A stretch of DNA of 64,000 bases. Source: Nymphaea colorata. Lineage: Eukaryota > Streptophyta > Magnoliopsida > Nymphaeales > Nymphaeaceae. The position numbers were made by a program, and so were the translations under genes. Below, one piece after another: positions 1-13,799 of this stretch. The number at the start of each line of letters is the position of its first letter. Position 1 is the stretch's first letter. The stretch lies in assembly GCF_008831285.2 (NCBI RefSeq), contig NC_045143.1:4101503-4165502 (forward strand), read 5' to 3'. The notes beneath the pieces were generated by a model that was not told where the DNA came from, made no database searches, and saw only the letters and a program-made list of their open reading frames with translations.

Positions 1-133
1 TGGGAGAAAAAAAGACAGTACTAGTAAATTATAACTAGTATACTAAGTAGATCCTGCAGAAATAATGACAACTAGTTCACTAACTTGATGCCTTGTTAGA
101 ATGCTTTTGATATCATTTAGCAAAGGAGCTAAC

Positions 134-3100
134 CTGCTGTTTCTCATTGAGAGACTTTTGGGGCTTCTCTTCAACTTCTAGATCCTTTGTGCTAGGCACC
201 ACATGATTTGATTCCTGAAAATATTCTTAAGTTTGTTTACAAGATGCCATAGATGTATAATTAGTCAACTCTCTCCCTCTCTCTGTAGGGGCATACCCCA
301 GACTGCTTAGGTCAAGAAATTAGACTCCTTAAAATAGACTACCAAAGTACATTGTCCAATTCTAACCTTCTAAATGTGATCTTAAGAGTAATTTGATGGA
401 AGCATATATTAAGTAATCATTTTGGCACTAAATGAGTGTTTTTTATCATAAAAAAGTTAATGGTTCTTATAACATCAAAATTTTTGAAAGAAGAAAAATC
501 AATATTTTTCATGAGAACAACTCAGATTAAAGCATGTTTTATACTAAAGTAGTATTCATAAACATACCATTATGTTCATATTCTATGTCAAATATTTTTT
601 CACAAGAATTAAGTGGTCTAGTTTTTGTCCCTAACTTATGTGGTCGGGGATATACTCATTTCCTACATATATATGGCAAAACTAGTCCCATTTTGGAACT
701 GGTTTTTCAGTTCCCTTTCCTTCCACATGCTCACACACATATATAAGTGCATGTGTGTAAAACTTGGGATCAGTCACTTAAACTCTCACGATTACCTAAA
801 CAGAAAACAGTATCAACTTACCATAGGTGTCTTTGTTTCACCGTTTGCTGGTGCCCTCTGTCACATGATAGAGACTATACATATTAGTCCCATCAAGGGA
901 GAACATATTATGCCACACAATGTCACAATTTTCATGTTACACGTTAAATTACCTGAATAATAGTTGTTTTCGATCTTGCCGACAAAGATTTTCCAGTAGG
1001 AGAAATGGCTAATGCCTGCTGACGAAGAACTTGATTCTCTGACTCTAGGTTTGAAAGCTTATCTTCAAGCCTAAATTTGACAAGAAATAAAATATTTAAA
1101 GAATAGCCAATGGCACTAAAAAGCATAATCAATGTAGCATTTCATGATTTAAAAGTAATTGAAGAACAGGATGAGTACCAACGAAGCACAAAATTGGAAA
1201 GACATAAAAAACTCAAAAGGAGTTTCTTTGCACTTCTGCACATGGTGCTTGTTAACATATATCCAGTCAAATTGCTTTCTTTTCAGAATTATTTTTTTAC
1301 AGAACAAAGATGATTACAAATTGTAGCAGAAAGTATATGCTTAGAAAGAAAATCGGATAAAGTATGAGGTGAATGTTTCATGTTCACCATACATATTATT
1401 ATTTATTGAATCATAATACCTTTGTAATGAATCTTGAAGTTGATCAACCTTGCCTTCAGCATCTTCAAGCTTTTTAATCAAGTCCTTATTTTTCTGTTGA
1501 GCTTCAGCACAAGCCTTTTGAGCCTCATTGGCTTTCTGCATCTCTGATTGTAACGCATCCTGTAACACCAACCGTATCAGCCAGGCTAAACAAATGCGAC
1601 AGGCAGCATCCCCCAGCCATCATATATAGAAATAACTTCAACTCGAACTTAAATAAGAGTATGTAAAAATTCAAATCCTGGTATGCTTCTGTTTTTCAGC
1701 CACAATAATCGCAGTTTTAAAATTCGCACTTTCAGCCTTCCAGCAAGTTAGAAGAAACAAAACAGTTGTATATGACCATTCTCATATATTAGCCTCTTAT
1801 CATACTTGATTTAGTAATCACTAAAGAGAGGATCAGAGGACATTGTCTCCATAATCAACACAGATCCTAAAAGTGTTTGGCCTGGAATTCATGGATGGAG
1901 ATTACATTGCTTCATAAAAATATCTTCCAGAAAAGGTCACCATGCTCTGCATGACAATAAACTGATCTTCCAAAACAAGGCCACTTTGAATGATAGTTCA
2001 TGGAACTCATTCCTCACATATCTAAACCCCTAGGCATATGCCTAGACTTAGCTAAAAACATCATAAATAAATCAGCAAGATAATGCTTAAAACATTTTGG
2101 CATGTCAGCATTTTTCCCACTTTTCACCACAAGTTGCACAATGCCTTACTTGTCTATGACAACCAACAGCTATTAACAAAGTGATAACTACACACATAGA
2201 GGCCATTCTGATGATGCATCTGAAGCATCCCACAGGAACTGTCTCTGGTAATTTTTCCTTTAAATCTTAAATTTAAGTTATTAATAAAAACCTTTCCAAT
2301 ACTTCATCTCTGAGGACCTAGAAATATTGATGCACCATTATTACATTGTAAAACATAGGAGCCTACATTGAATTACTAAAACCTATTATGCAGACAAGAT
2401 TATATTAGTTTTTAAATAACCGCTGAAAACCAAAGTAATATATCATAATTGTCCTTGATTATGGCACATAAGATGACCTTCAAGGCATCCACTTCGGCAG
2501 ATAAAGCTTCAATCTTTTCTGTATCCTGAACAAGAACTTGTGTTTCTTTGATGACAGGAGGAGCATCTTCTATAGCTTTTCGAGCTGCCTCACGTTCTTT
2601 GATAATTGTTGAATTTGCCTCATCCAGTTGAGTTTTCATAGCTTGTAAAGCATCATGTAGCTTGGCAATTTCTTGAGCTTTTGCTTCCTCGAGATCCACC
2701 TACATAGTGGCATTAATCCTTGAAATTAATACTACACTTGCATGTTATGTTAACCACTGGCATAGTTAAAAAATTGAAGGGACTGGAAATAAGCATTGAA
2801 CATCTAAAAATGATGGTTTTATCAAACTAAAGCCTTAATGTCAACAAAGAAAATATTCCTACTCTTGATCGTTTCTCTAATTGCAAACGCCATGTGAGTT
2901 CCTCTACACGTTTCTCAAGTTTGTCCTTAGCTTCTTTGAGTGCTCCAGTTTCCCTTGCAGCCTGAAATGTTTATATATAAGTAAGAATCAAGTGACTTGC
3001 ATGATACAACAATTGATTATGGAACACAAAAAACAAAAGATAAAGCATTGAACTTGCAGTCAATAAGGACACAAGTGCCTATCATCATAGACCAAATCGG

Positions 3101-6100
3101 TCCAAGAAAGCAAAGAATTGAAGTAATGCATCATTCATTGAATATCATGATCATGTATCAAATATCCACATCTAACCATTTTGAGCTTCCGAAGTTCTCT
3201 CCTGGCAACCCTCCTTCTCCAGCCACACTGAGTAACAACAGCTGCCTTCTGCAAGTTCTTGTAATATGAATATTCTCTGTAACCACGCCAATGCGTCTGC
3301 AACCATGAAAAACAAATAACTCAAATTCTGGAAAGGTGGCCATGAGCATGGAGAAATTTTATCTCTTACTAGGCAGAAGAATAGAACAAAGTAAAATCTA
3401 TTCAACGGTTCTTACTTCAATAATAGTAGCAGCCTTTGTTTGCTTCCTAAACCTGAACTCGTTACGAGCCGTCATAGTCCTTAGACCTGTCTGCACTGTG
3501 ATTGCAGATGCCCTTAGCAAATTGTATGACTTTCTGGCCAGATATCTTCTTAAATTCTTCTGGATTTTCTTTGCAGCAGCCTCCCTTCTCATCAGCTCAT
3601 ACACCATACGAGCCAATCTTCCTGAATTTTTATTTAATAAACAAGTGAATGTGACAAAGATCAATATGTTCACAACAGTCTCATAAAGTGGGCAAATCCC
3701 CATGAATACGGAAAGGCATAGGGGAATTTTGTAAGTAAAAGTGTACCTCTACATTGTGATTGCAAATGAATGGCAGCTTTACGAAGTAAAAGAAACTCTT
3801 TCCGAGCAATGTATGTTCGAATCTGCCTTTGAATAGTTCTTGCAGCATTTCCTAATACCCTTGTTCTGCGTGCATCCAGGTCAGCCATCTGACCAGCTCT
3901 AAGAAAGACCTTTGACTTTCCTATCTGGTTTGGACAATCATTTAATTACAAGGATACACATGTTTGCAATGACATAACTCTTGGAAAGGAAGAAGCCCTC
4001 ATAAAATAAATAAGATACATAAAATGTTTCCAATAAACCAAAGCCCTTTAATCAATTCACAAAAACTAAGGACATCTGGGACAATGGATGGTGGAGGAGA
4101 ATGTCTAAGCAGTCGTTCTGTCTCGACTATAGACTCCCCATTCAGACATGGTGGAGGGTCCTGACATCCTCCACCAGGCCATATAAAAAAATGCCTCTTT
4201 TCCCCAAAATTTGTCTTGCAACCATGGGTGCTGCTACAGAAAAGGCAGAAGAGAACATCTCAGTCATTCAGTTTGAGATGTTCTACTTAAAACTCATTCA
4301 GACATGCCCTAAAGAACGTAATTTAAGGAAATTTTGGCATTTTATACCAAATTTTTCAAAACCTGAGGCCAAATAAAAAAGCCCAAGACAACAGCTGGCA
4401 AATTTATGGAAGGATTACCTGATAGCCTTTGAGACCCATTTTATCTAGAATCATTTGGCATGCGACTTTTTCATCAAAGCTGCAGAAAAGCAGCATAAAA
4501 GTCAAACAAACAACCCAACAAAATTTTGCAGTAGTCTCTAATTCAAACCAGCAATAAAGACCCAAGGAAAACATTTTGCTTCAAGGATGTATATAAAAAG
4601 GCAGATTTGCTTACTTTACATCAAGTACTTCTGGAGCAAGTACGCCAAACCGAAGAAGGAACTCATAAAAAGTCCGCCTGGTCGGGTAGCCGGCACAGCT
4701 AATCCTTATGGCCTCGAGAACACCCTATATGTAGGCAATGAAAATTTAGTTGGTTTACTGATCATCAGATGGAAGAAAGATTAAAGATAGGGTTGAACTA
4801 CGATGTCCTTAATTACTCAGAGGGTCCTTACGCCGCAACGTAGTTGCTGGATGATGTTGAAGTTCTCAAAAATTGCAGGCTTTAGGACATTGTTTGGTTT
4901 CACGCAGCGGATGTAGTGTGGTTCAGTTGAGCTCAAGGTCTCCATCAGTGACTGAAGTTGCAGCTGCATATTGAGTTAATTGAAGCTTTCTATTAATAAC
5001 CGGCATTTCATGTCCAAAGAATATGACAGCTCAGACGAATCCAACAATAGATATTGGGTTTCACAGAGAATAATATATAGCATCCATCTAATAGCCTATT
5101 CATAAATACTGCAGTTACACGCCGATCCCCCTAAACATAATGTACTACTATCACAAATATATTTTGAAAACTAAGACTGGTGCCTATCAGTAATTTCTAA
5201 TACTGATTGCCATTTACTTTCCACACCAAAATTATTGGCGTTATGATTTCTACAGAAAAAAAACAGTTCAAAAAAAAGAAATGGCTAGGTCACATGCTGT
5301 CAAACAGATACTGGACGGCTGTATTCCGTGCACATCAAAAACTGTATTCATTTGACTTGACAAGTGCCAGTAGTTTTTGAAACTAGAGTATATTCAAGTA
5401 TTTAAAAAAAGCAGAGGGATGACCACAATTTTACCAGCATAAACAAACTTAGAATAATTTCAACTTTCAAGGATAGCAGCCAACAAGTTTTTTAACTCTA
5501 TATTCTTCATAGCATTATGTTTTACAAGATGCAATGACAACCATCCAGAGAAGATTACCGAGTGGTAAGCCCCTACTCTTGATGGAATATGTCAAGATGG
5601 TGCTGTGCAACCACCTACAATCTGATGTTAGTTGCCAAAATTTGAAAGGCAAATGACTCAAGATAGAAGAATGCTGCATGCTAAAAATATGCTATTGCAG
5701 AAAAGATAAAATCACCAATGACAAAGAAGTGGAAATCAACATTTTCCAGCAAGATTGATTGGTCTGATCTTCTGACCAGATCACACAATGCGCAGCGACG
5801 GAAAAAACAGAGAAGGTACATATAAATATTTTCGGGGAAGATTTCAAGTGGAACAATGAGAACTGATCATGACAAGCATTATTATATCCGACTGGGTGCC
5901 AAGGATACACATTTCCTTCATGACAAAATGTTACTCTCTCAATTCAGGAGTAAAATTCCCATTAGTTACACTAATATTAGGGTAGGAAAAAAAACCATAA
6001 TGTTACCCTCTTATATACTATGAGTAACTGAGTACAAGGGAGAGGAATATGGAGAGGATGGAATAATGAAAGAGGAAGTCATCACAAACTTCTCACAATC

Positions 6101-9100
6101 ATTTGGCCCTTAGAGAATCAGTGCCCTAGACGTACAAAGAAAAGTTCTCTTAGCTAAAAGAACAGAATTATTTACATTCAGTTCTTGGATAACTGAAACA
6201 CCTTTACTCAGTACACAGGACAACCACTATCTGCAACAATTAGCAAAGTGTAGATCAACCCTGAAAAGCAATTAGATCAACTAACTGGTAACAGGAATAA
6301 ACGCACAGGTACAGGTACATGATATCGTTTCAAACTGTCAACTTACATTCTTAAGCATCATGAAAAATAATATTTTGGTAAATGCTGATAATTTCAATCA
6401 GACAAACATATATATTTTTTTTATAAGTGAAGTGACCTACATTACATTGTCCAGCAGTGGTCAGCACAAACTAGAACCTGTAGCAGTAGATTGTGTGACT
6501 TTCCAATCATGCCTTATATTCCAAAACAGAAAAGATCCTTGCACAAAAAAAAAAAGCACCTTAAATCTGGCGCCAATAGAAGAAAACTTGGATGATTTTG
6601 ATGCATCTTCAGGAAGCGGAGGAAACAAGGATGTCACAAAAGGGCATTGTGAAGCACTCAATAGTGCCTGATGTTCTGCCACAACGTAATCTTTGTTTTT
6701 GTCCAGAAACAAATCAGCTAGATAAGTGACCTGCTCATTTTATTGGGATATTAAGAACTGAGTTTTCGATCAATAAAGTACAAGAAAATAATGCAGTATT
6801 TCCTTACCTCTCCAGCATAGTGAGAGATGGTGAAATTGGTACGAGAAAGCTTTGGCTTGATGAAGCGCTTATTGTTTTTGAATGTCTGGTAAAGCTTCTG
6901 GGCAAATGTTTCATGTGTTGACTTTGGGAACATGCTAAAAATGCCAAAACAGTAAAATGAGTAAAAAAATTAACAAGAAATATCAGCCAAATCATTGGCC
7001 AAAATAATATGTTAAAAAGGTTTGAGAAAAGTGGGCCCAGCCACCCACGAGAGAAAGTAAAGAAGAATACCATGCTTCATCAAGCAAAGCAATAATTCCT
7101 CCTGGTTTCTGCAGGAATTAGCAACATTTCTATTAAAAACTCTAAAAAGGATCCCTCCCACACCCACAAACATGCAGTCACATAGACATTCACACACACA
7201 TATATACATGTGCATCTAGATTCTACATGAAAATGTGCACATCAGATACACAGATGTATGCATATGCGCAGGCATATGTTATATATAAAGTTATAGACAT
7301 GTATATGTGTGTGAAACCTATTTATCTATTCTTTATGCAAATGTGTTTCCTCTGCTTTCAGACAGGCAATCTGGGGTTAGGTAGACCTATACCAGTTGAA
7401 GCCAAGAGGCACATCCCAGGTATTGAAACCTTGACCTTCTTCAACAGTTCAACTAAAAGGCCTTAAGAGTTAAGCCTAACCCCCTCTAAATTTATAGACA
7501 ATGAGTCAGACAAAGGACAGTTCTTGACTTTTTGGTCAATGTTGAAAGCTCCTCATAGGTATATGAAACTAGGCCTTACATGGCTCTCCAATACTATTTT
7601 CCAGTTTTTTAAGTTAACCTAAAAAATCTCATGTGGAAGCTGTCCATTTTATACATGCCCATATTGGTATTGAGCCATGTTAAACATCCTGAAAACACAG
7701 ACTGACAGACACCACCCTTTCCAAGTGAAGGCTAAGTAAATTGCCAGTAGAGATTATCAAAATCCTTATAAACCTTCCTAGACATATTTTCAACTTCTGA
7801 AGTACTGTGCAAGTTTAGTCCATAAGTCAACTCTACTTTAGGGCCACTTGCAGTACTGCATCTTTTCCCAGGAAGCAGCAGAAACTGTCAAGTCAAGCTT
7901 GGAGGGGAGGGAGCCACAGCCAAAGAGGATGCTTGGAATAGACAAGCTTGAATAAAAAATTGGGAGTGGAGTAAACAGAACAATGGAACAGATTGGAACC
8001 TTCTCAATCAGATCTAGAACATCTTGGTTGTCGACAAACTCTATGTAACTCCAGTTGATTTCCTCTTTTGTGTACTCTTCCTGCTCCATTTTGAACACAT
8101 GCTGCCATATCATAAGATTAACATCAGCTTAAGATCCAGATCCTTAGAAAGCTGCCAAAGGAAATACCAAACAGAAGGTTCTCAACCTGAGATACTGACC
8201 TGATTAAAATGTTGTTGTAGTTTCTCATTTGTGTAGTTGATACAGAATTGCTCAAAACTGTTTTTAGATGCAATCCACCATTAAACGCCACAAAAAGAGA
8301 CTGATGGATCAAGACTATTTTTACAACTGGACAAATATATATCTGAAAGAAACCCATACCTATTGTTCTTAAAGCTTTCAAATCCATAAATATCAAGAAC
8401 TCCAATCAAAGCCTTGGAATTTGGATCTTGGCCAATAGAAACATTAATTTTGTCAACCAACCTATGTAAAAAAATGTTGGAGATGTTACTAAATCCATGC
8501 ACCCATATCCAGAAAAAGCTGTTAAATAACAAAGAACCACAAAAAACTACATCTGGAGAACCACCACAACATTCCAAAGAACTGGGGGAACCTACCAATC
8601 AAACAAACGGGAGTATATTGTTTTGGCTAAAGCATCCCTGCTAAGCATAGCAGCTTCAGGATCAAGGCTTCTAGTGATCACTTCTTCAGGTGTCACCATC
8701 ACACGCTTACAAAGTGCATCTTCCAAGCTTTGTGGATCACACCTGAAAAAGATCAGATAGTCAAGATTAAAGTGGAAAAACTGAAGGTAGACTGCTTAAC
8801 ATTTTCAAAGAACATAATCTTACATAAGCAGCTTTGAAGTCATTTGGAGATGAAACTTAGACTGGTCATCTTTCAGTACAGAAGAATCTATTTCTTTGCC
8901 CTTCGCAAAATTGATATTGCCTAAATGAAGAATCGCAGCCACCACCCTAAAGATTGACTCCTGAAATAGATTGATCAACAAAAAGAAAACAGTACTTCTG
9001 TCAAACAAAGCTTCATAAAGATTCATTTTTGCCACATACTAAACTTCCATGGACAAGGGGCCAACCTGCTCTTGTTCACTAATTCCAACAATATCCATAG

Positions 9101-12100
9101 CTCTTCTTGTTTCAAGGTACTCACGTGCATCATCGACACCATCCAGTTCATAGCAATCAGACTGATTGAGATAGTGAAATGATCTTGGGTTGCCTAACTT
9201 ATATTTCTCAATTTCCTGTGTAGTTTGCAAATTCCAGTAACTTTAACCTAGTTATGGGAGAATGGTTCTTGAAGACAACAAAGGAGAACCCATAAGGCAG
9301 TAGATATCAGTGAAACAATATATACCTCAAGCGGTGCTGCACAAAGAAGGTAAAAGCAGTGGTAGTTTCTTTCAGGACTCGAAATTTGACAGACACGGGA
9401 CCTTTCAAGAAGGTAAGTCCTAACAGCTGCTCCAGATATTCTTCCACTCTTGTCAAATTGAATCTCAACAAATTTTCCAAAGCGGCTTAAATTTGAAAAA
9501 AAATGAGAAAAATAGATGTAAGCACCACAAATAAATCAAATAATATATAGCACATCGACAGTACGTGGCATTTTTCTGCTACATGAACAACCACTTGAGC
9601 ATCATCATTGGATTGTAACAGATTCAATGATAATAAAAAAAAAAAATCCATTCTATCCAACATCATCATTGAACTGAAATGTGAACATCCAACAGAAGAC
9701 AAGCATAATCAAGAACTCACCTAGAATTGTTGTTTCTGACAGTTTTTGCATTGCCAAATGCTTCAAGCACAGGATTTGACTGTAATTTAGAAAAAAAAAA
9801 AGAAATTCATTATGGGCAACTAGAAACTAGAAACATATCGACAGAAAGAAAAACTCAAGCTTACTTCTAGGACTTGCTGCTCAACTGTTCTTCCTTCTGT
9901 TCCACTTCGACCACCAAGAAAAGCAAGATAACGCATAAGCATTTTTGTAGTCTCCGTTTTACCAGCCCCACTTTCTCCACTAACCAGAATAGAATTACTC
10001 TTTCCTTCATTTATCATTGCCCTGGTCATACAAAAATTGGGCAGCCAATAGCTTCAAATGATATTTTGTATGCATTTACATGTGCATTTATGATGCATGT
10101 GAACATAACTTACATACATGTGCATGAACTCGCACAATATTTCTACATATAACTGTGAATATCTACTATAATCATTCAGTATATGCATTTCCACGTGCCT
10201 TTGTGGATGCATGTGCACATAGCTAACATATATGTGCATACATTCTCACAATATTTGTATCTGTAACTGCAAGTATGCTCATATAAACAATACAGAAACC
10301 TGGTAAACATTGATCACCTGTATGCCACATCAGCAACTGCAAACACATGTGGACTCAGCTCCCCAAGTGATGCTCCTTTGTATTGCTCCATCATGTGAAC
10401 ATCATAAAGGTGAGGCAGTCTTTGAAATGGATTTATTGCGATCAGAATATTTCCTGTGTATGTCTGGAAAGTACTAGAGGTTTAGAAATGCACATTAAAA
10501 CAGCTACACTTTTTATGTCCACTCAGTTGGGAGAAAAAAAAAAAAAAAGCTTGTAAATGGCAATTTCACATAAACAATAATAAAGGTAACAGAATGCTGC
10601 TTACATAGATCTCATTAAGTTCATATCGGGTGGCCAAATTCTGAAGAACACCAGGTTCATGCAAGTAAGAAAGCTTTGTCATGTCATCTACTCCCCCTGG
10701 AGGTGCCTCAGTGTCCTTGGGTAGAACTTTTGACAAGTGTGAGACCACCTGAATATGTTGACAAAAGTAAGTTTTAGCAGAATACCATGTCCAGCAATTA
10801 ATGAGGACATTGCTACAATTATCTTATATGTGGAATACTCAAGTTTTTTGATGCTGTATCACTGTAGATGGATCCAAGCCATGCACACGCACACACATAA
10901 ACTGATGATGCATATGCATGAATTGTGCTCACAGTAGCAAATCATATGCACGCAGCATTGGTATGTGGTGCACAAAGGAAGAATGCACACATGGGAGTAA
11001 AAACTTTTACAACATAGAGAAGACAGGCAGAATGATGTTAACAATGGACTTGGTGAAGAGTAAGCAAAATGAAACATCTAACCTTCTTGCTGTTTGTAGT
11101 TTGAACATGGACATCTTGGCCTGCAATCTTTATAACCACTCCGTCAACCCAGGCCAAAACTGGGTCCTCAACCCATACCTCAGAACCTTCCACAATGTTA
11201 ACTGGAGCAGCCTGCAGAAATAAACTACTGTTAAAATTAAGAAATTATCCACTTCCTAATCTGTGATAAATTATAAACTTTCAGTATGTTAACAAATGAG
11301 ACTCAGATGCCAGCACATGCAATTGCCGTTTGTTTGAAACCATAACCCAACAGCAGGCATCATATAATTATCAACTATGTTTGCTTAAGCAGAAAAAGGT
11401 GCAAAGATAATAACAGTAGATTAGCTTCCAAATTGTGTAGAACAGAAAAGGAAGGCGACGTTTGCAGAGATCTGTGCGTTTGGAGAGGTTTCATATCCTG
11501 ACCTGCTTTGGTTGGGCAACTGTTTAAAACTTCTCATTATATCTTGAATGCCTCTCCACTTTCCTTTATGCCTCCTTTTTGATATCTGAAGGACAAACTT
11601 TTTATGGCTCGGCCTCATTATGCTGTTCATCTTCGTCCCTCTTCGTCTCCATAACAAGACCCCTACTTCCTCAATGACAATTGAACTTCCTAAACGACCA
11701 TAGCTTGGAGATTTGGAATCCTTAACCCCAATCAACAAAACTAACCACCTTAACTTCTGTGTCATGAACATCCTTTATGCACTAAATTAACTTTTGGTTC
11801 CTAATCCTTGATACAGAGTTGATACAAATGGCTTTCATAGTTCATTCACTAATTTGCCTGCTTTAACAAGTGGCTTCACTGGAACTGAACCTCCAGTGGT
11901 TACAATACATCCCTCTTATTGTCAGCATTCAGCACCTGCCAGTCTCAAACAGAAACATGCAAATGCATGATTCCTAGAGCTAAATAGCACCTAAACATTG
12001 TGGCACTTCACAATCAAGTCAAACTTGTTTACAACATAACATGTAAGGATCTTAGCGTTAAGATCAGACCTTTTTGGTGGAGAAGCAAAAAAGGCCTTGG

Positions 12101-13542
12101 CATCTTTCTTAACAATAGCAATCCATGAGGAAATTACAGGTGCATAAAATATTAACCAGTTTCTAATCAAGTGCAGATCCATCCACAGTATACAAATACA
12201 TGCATATATGCACACATATGGATACTTGAGTTTGCAATGTCGAACACACATCTTTTCAGATACGTTTCAGCATATGCAATGTAATAGTGCATCCTAAATA
12301 GGATTTATATTATCATAGCATCTTGGTAATGTCTAAAGATGGAGATGGTGTACAAGACTCAAAAAGTGATAGACTTTTTCCTAAGTTTCTTTTCCTTAGA
12401 ACTTAGAAGCAATACCAGGGATGGATGGTTAGTGGCGTGTTCAAACTTCAAACAGCAATTCCTTGTCTTAGCAAAAGTACTTCACCAACCCAACTATAAC
12501 TTTTGAACTCAAATCTTGTTAAATTAGCATTAGCGGCCAAATTTTAAGAAACAACGCCATTGCAATGATCTGGAAAAGCTCCTACAGGTTGCCATATGGA
12601 AAACATGGACTATTTAGCAAACAAGGACCTTACAGCATGGCCTTTCCAAAATGAAGAGGAAATATATAGTATCCGAGTGTCAATAATTTATGTTTTGAAC
12701 CTAAGGTTCCTCCCTTTGACGTATCAATATCAAAGTGATAACTTAGTTTATGAGCTCTTACAAAATAGGCAGCTTGTGCATTGCTGGTATAGAAGAAATG
12801 TGTATCCGTTAGCCTAAATGATGAATGAAATGACTGCCATTCCTTCCAAATGTGAAGCATGAAAGTAGAACAACCCCTTTCCACTCGAGTGATTGATGTA
12901 ACATGCATGGTCTCCTCCAAAAGGATATGTTTGAGCAATTTGTTATGTGAACAGTCAGCGCCTGGACTTTACTACACGTTTGTTGCCAAAATGTCCACAA
13001 CCAACGGAATTAAACGCATAGATCTTCATACGCAATGTGATGAAAAATACAACAGTCTCACCAAAATTAAATCTGACACTGAAGCCGTGCATAATCAAGG
13101 TTTAAAGCATGCCATGCATCAAATGGTCAAACTACGATTCTACCGAATAATTAATAAAATATGGTAACATTGAACTCACCAACAAAAAAAAAAATATTGG
13201 CTGCCAAACCCTGACATAAAGGACCAACTAAAAACGGCTAATTTTTACAAATATCCAATTACTATCAAACCGATCGAGTTCTTCTATGACAAACAAACAA
13301 GAAAAAGGAAACAACACAGGCAGTGGATACGGGAAGAACCGATCCTCAAACCATTCCCTAAGCAAAATTGACCGCAATTCCCAACCAGCATCAAACCAGA
13401 AAGAGCCAAAAACTCCAGACTCTGAAAACCATCATACTCCACCAACCCACAGAACTGACAGTACTGATTCGCGAACTACCTACCTGAAAAGCACCAGCTA
13501 ACGTGCTTAACAGCTAGGGTTTCTCCAGAAAGAACTCACCAT
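134..13542 (-). CDS. Class XI myosin heavy chain (partial: 3' end beyond window start)
   Basis: Actin-based motor that moves organelles and vesicles and drives cytoplasmic streaming. Coding exons, 5' to 3': 13542-13540 (ATG only), 11211-11083, 10748-10605, 10463-10318, 10021-9865, 9779-9721, 9485-9326, 9215-9066, 8960-8824, 8742-8596, 8461-8360, 8257-8200, 8101-8000, 7108-7071, 6934-6808, 6730-6560, 4963-4832, 4724-4615, 4479-4419, 3924-3747, 3621-3416, 3296-3177, 2961-2863, 2699-2478, 1559-1420, 1070-953, 214-134. All use GT-AG; total 3,297 nt, 1,099 codons, in frame with no stop. Seen: N-terminal SH3-like segment with VWVEDP, P-loop GESGAGKT at 156-163, switch I NNNSSRFG at 209-216, switch II DIYGFE at 434-439, actin-site HYIRCVKPN at 626-634, IQ repeats about 735-875, coiled coil from about 880. 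The start [11 protein letters not shown] after Met-Ala-Ala-Pro-Val and the exon layout fit the MYA1/MYA2 group; which paralogue is not resolved. The DIL cargo domain is not in the window. Confidence 0.96.
10064..10290. repeat. Diverged tandem duplication inside a myosin intron
   Basis: The intron between the exons 10463-10318 and 10021-9865 holds two similar blocks of about 100 bp, near 10064-10160 and 10185-10285. Both run through 'GCATGTG', 'ACATA', 'ATGTGCAT', 'CACAATATTT' and 'TAACTG' in the same order. They are diverged by many substitutions and do not touch the splice sites. Confidence 0.6.
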
Positions 13543-13740
13543 CTGCGATTACCACGATGGCGCTCCACCTCCACAGATTGACTCCCGATGACGGCGACGG
13601 CGGCGATCAAGCACTGAAGCACCAATCTAGAAGGAACAGGCAGGACCAATCGCAGATCGGCAGAAGAGAATTGCGGAGATCGCCGAAAAGAAAAGGAAAA
13701 AAGGAAGACCAGAAACGAAGGGATATATTTATATTTTACA
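13543..13740 (-). promoter_or_regulatory. Myosin XI 5' leader and candidate TATA box
   Basis: Upstream of the ATG the minus strand is CT-rich leader. A TATAAATATA motif reads 13733 to 13724, about 185 bp before the start codon. It is the best core-promoter candidate, implying a leader of roughly 150 nt. A further non-coding exon upstream cannot be excluded. A short (ATG)n microsatellite lies just beyond, at about 13772-13795. Confidence 0.4.
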
Positions 13741-13799
13741 AAAAAGAAGAAGGAACGGCCTGACAATCTCTATGATGATGATGATGATGATGATGGCGA

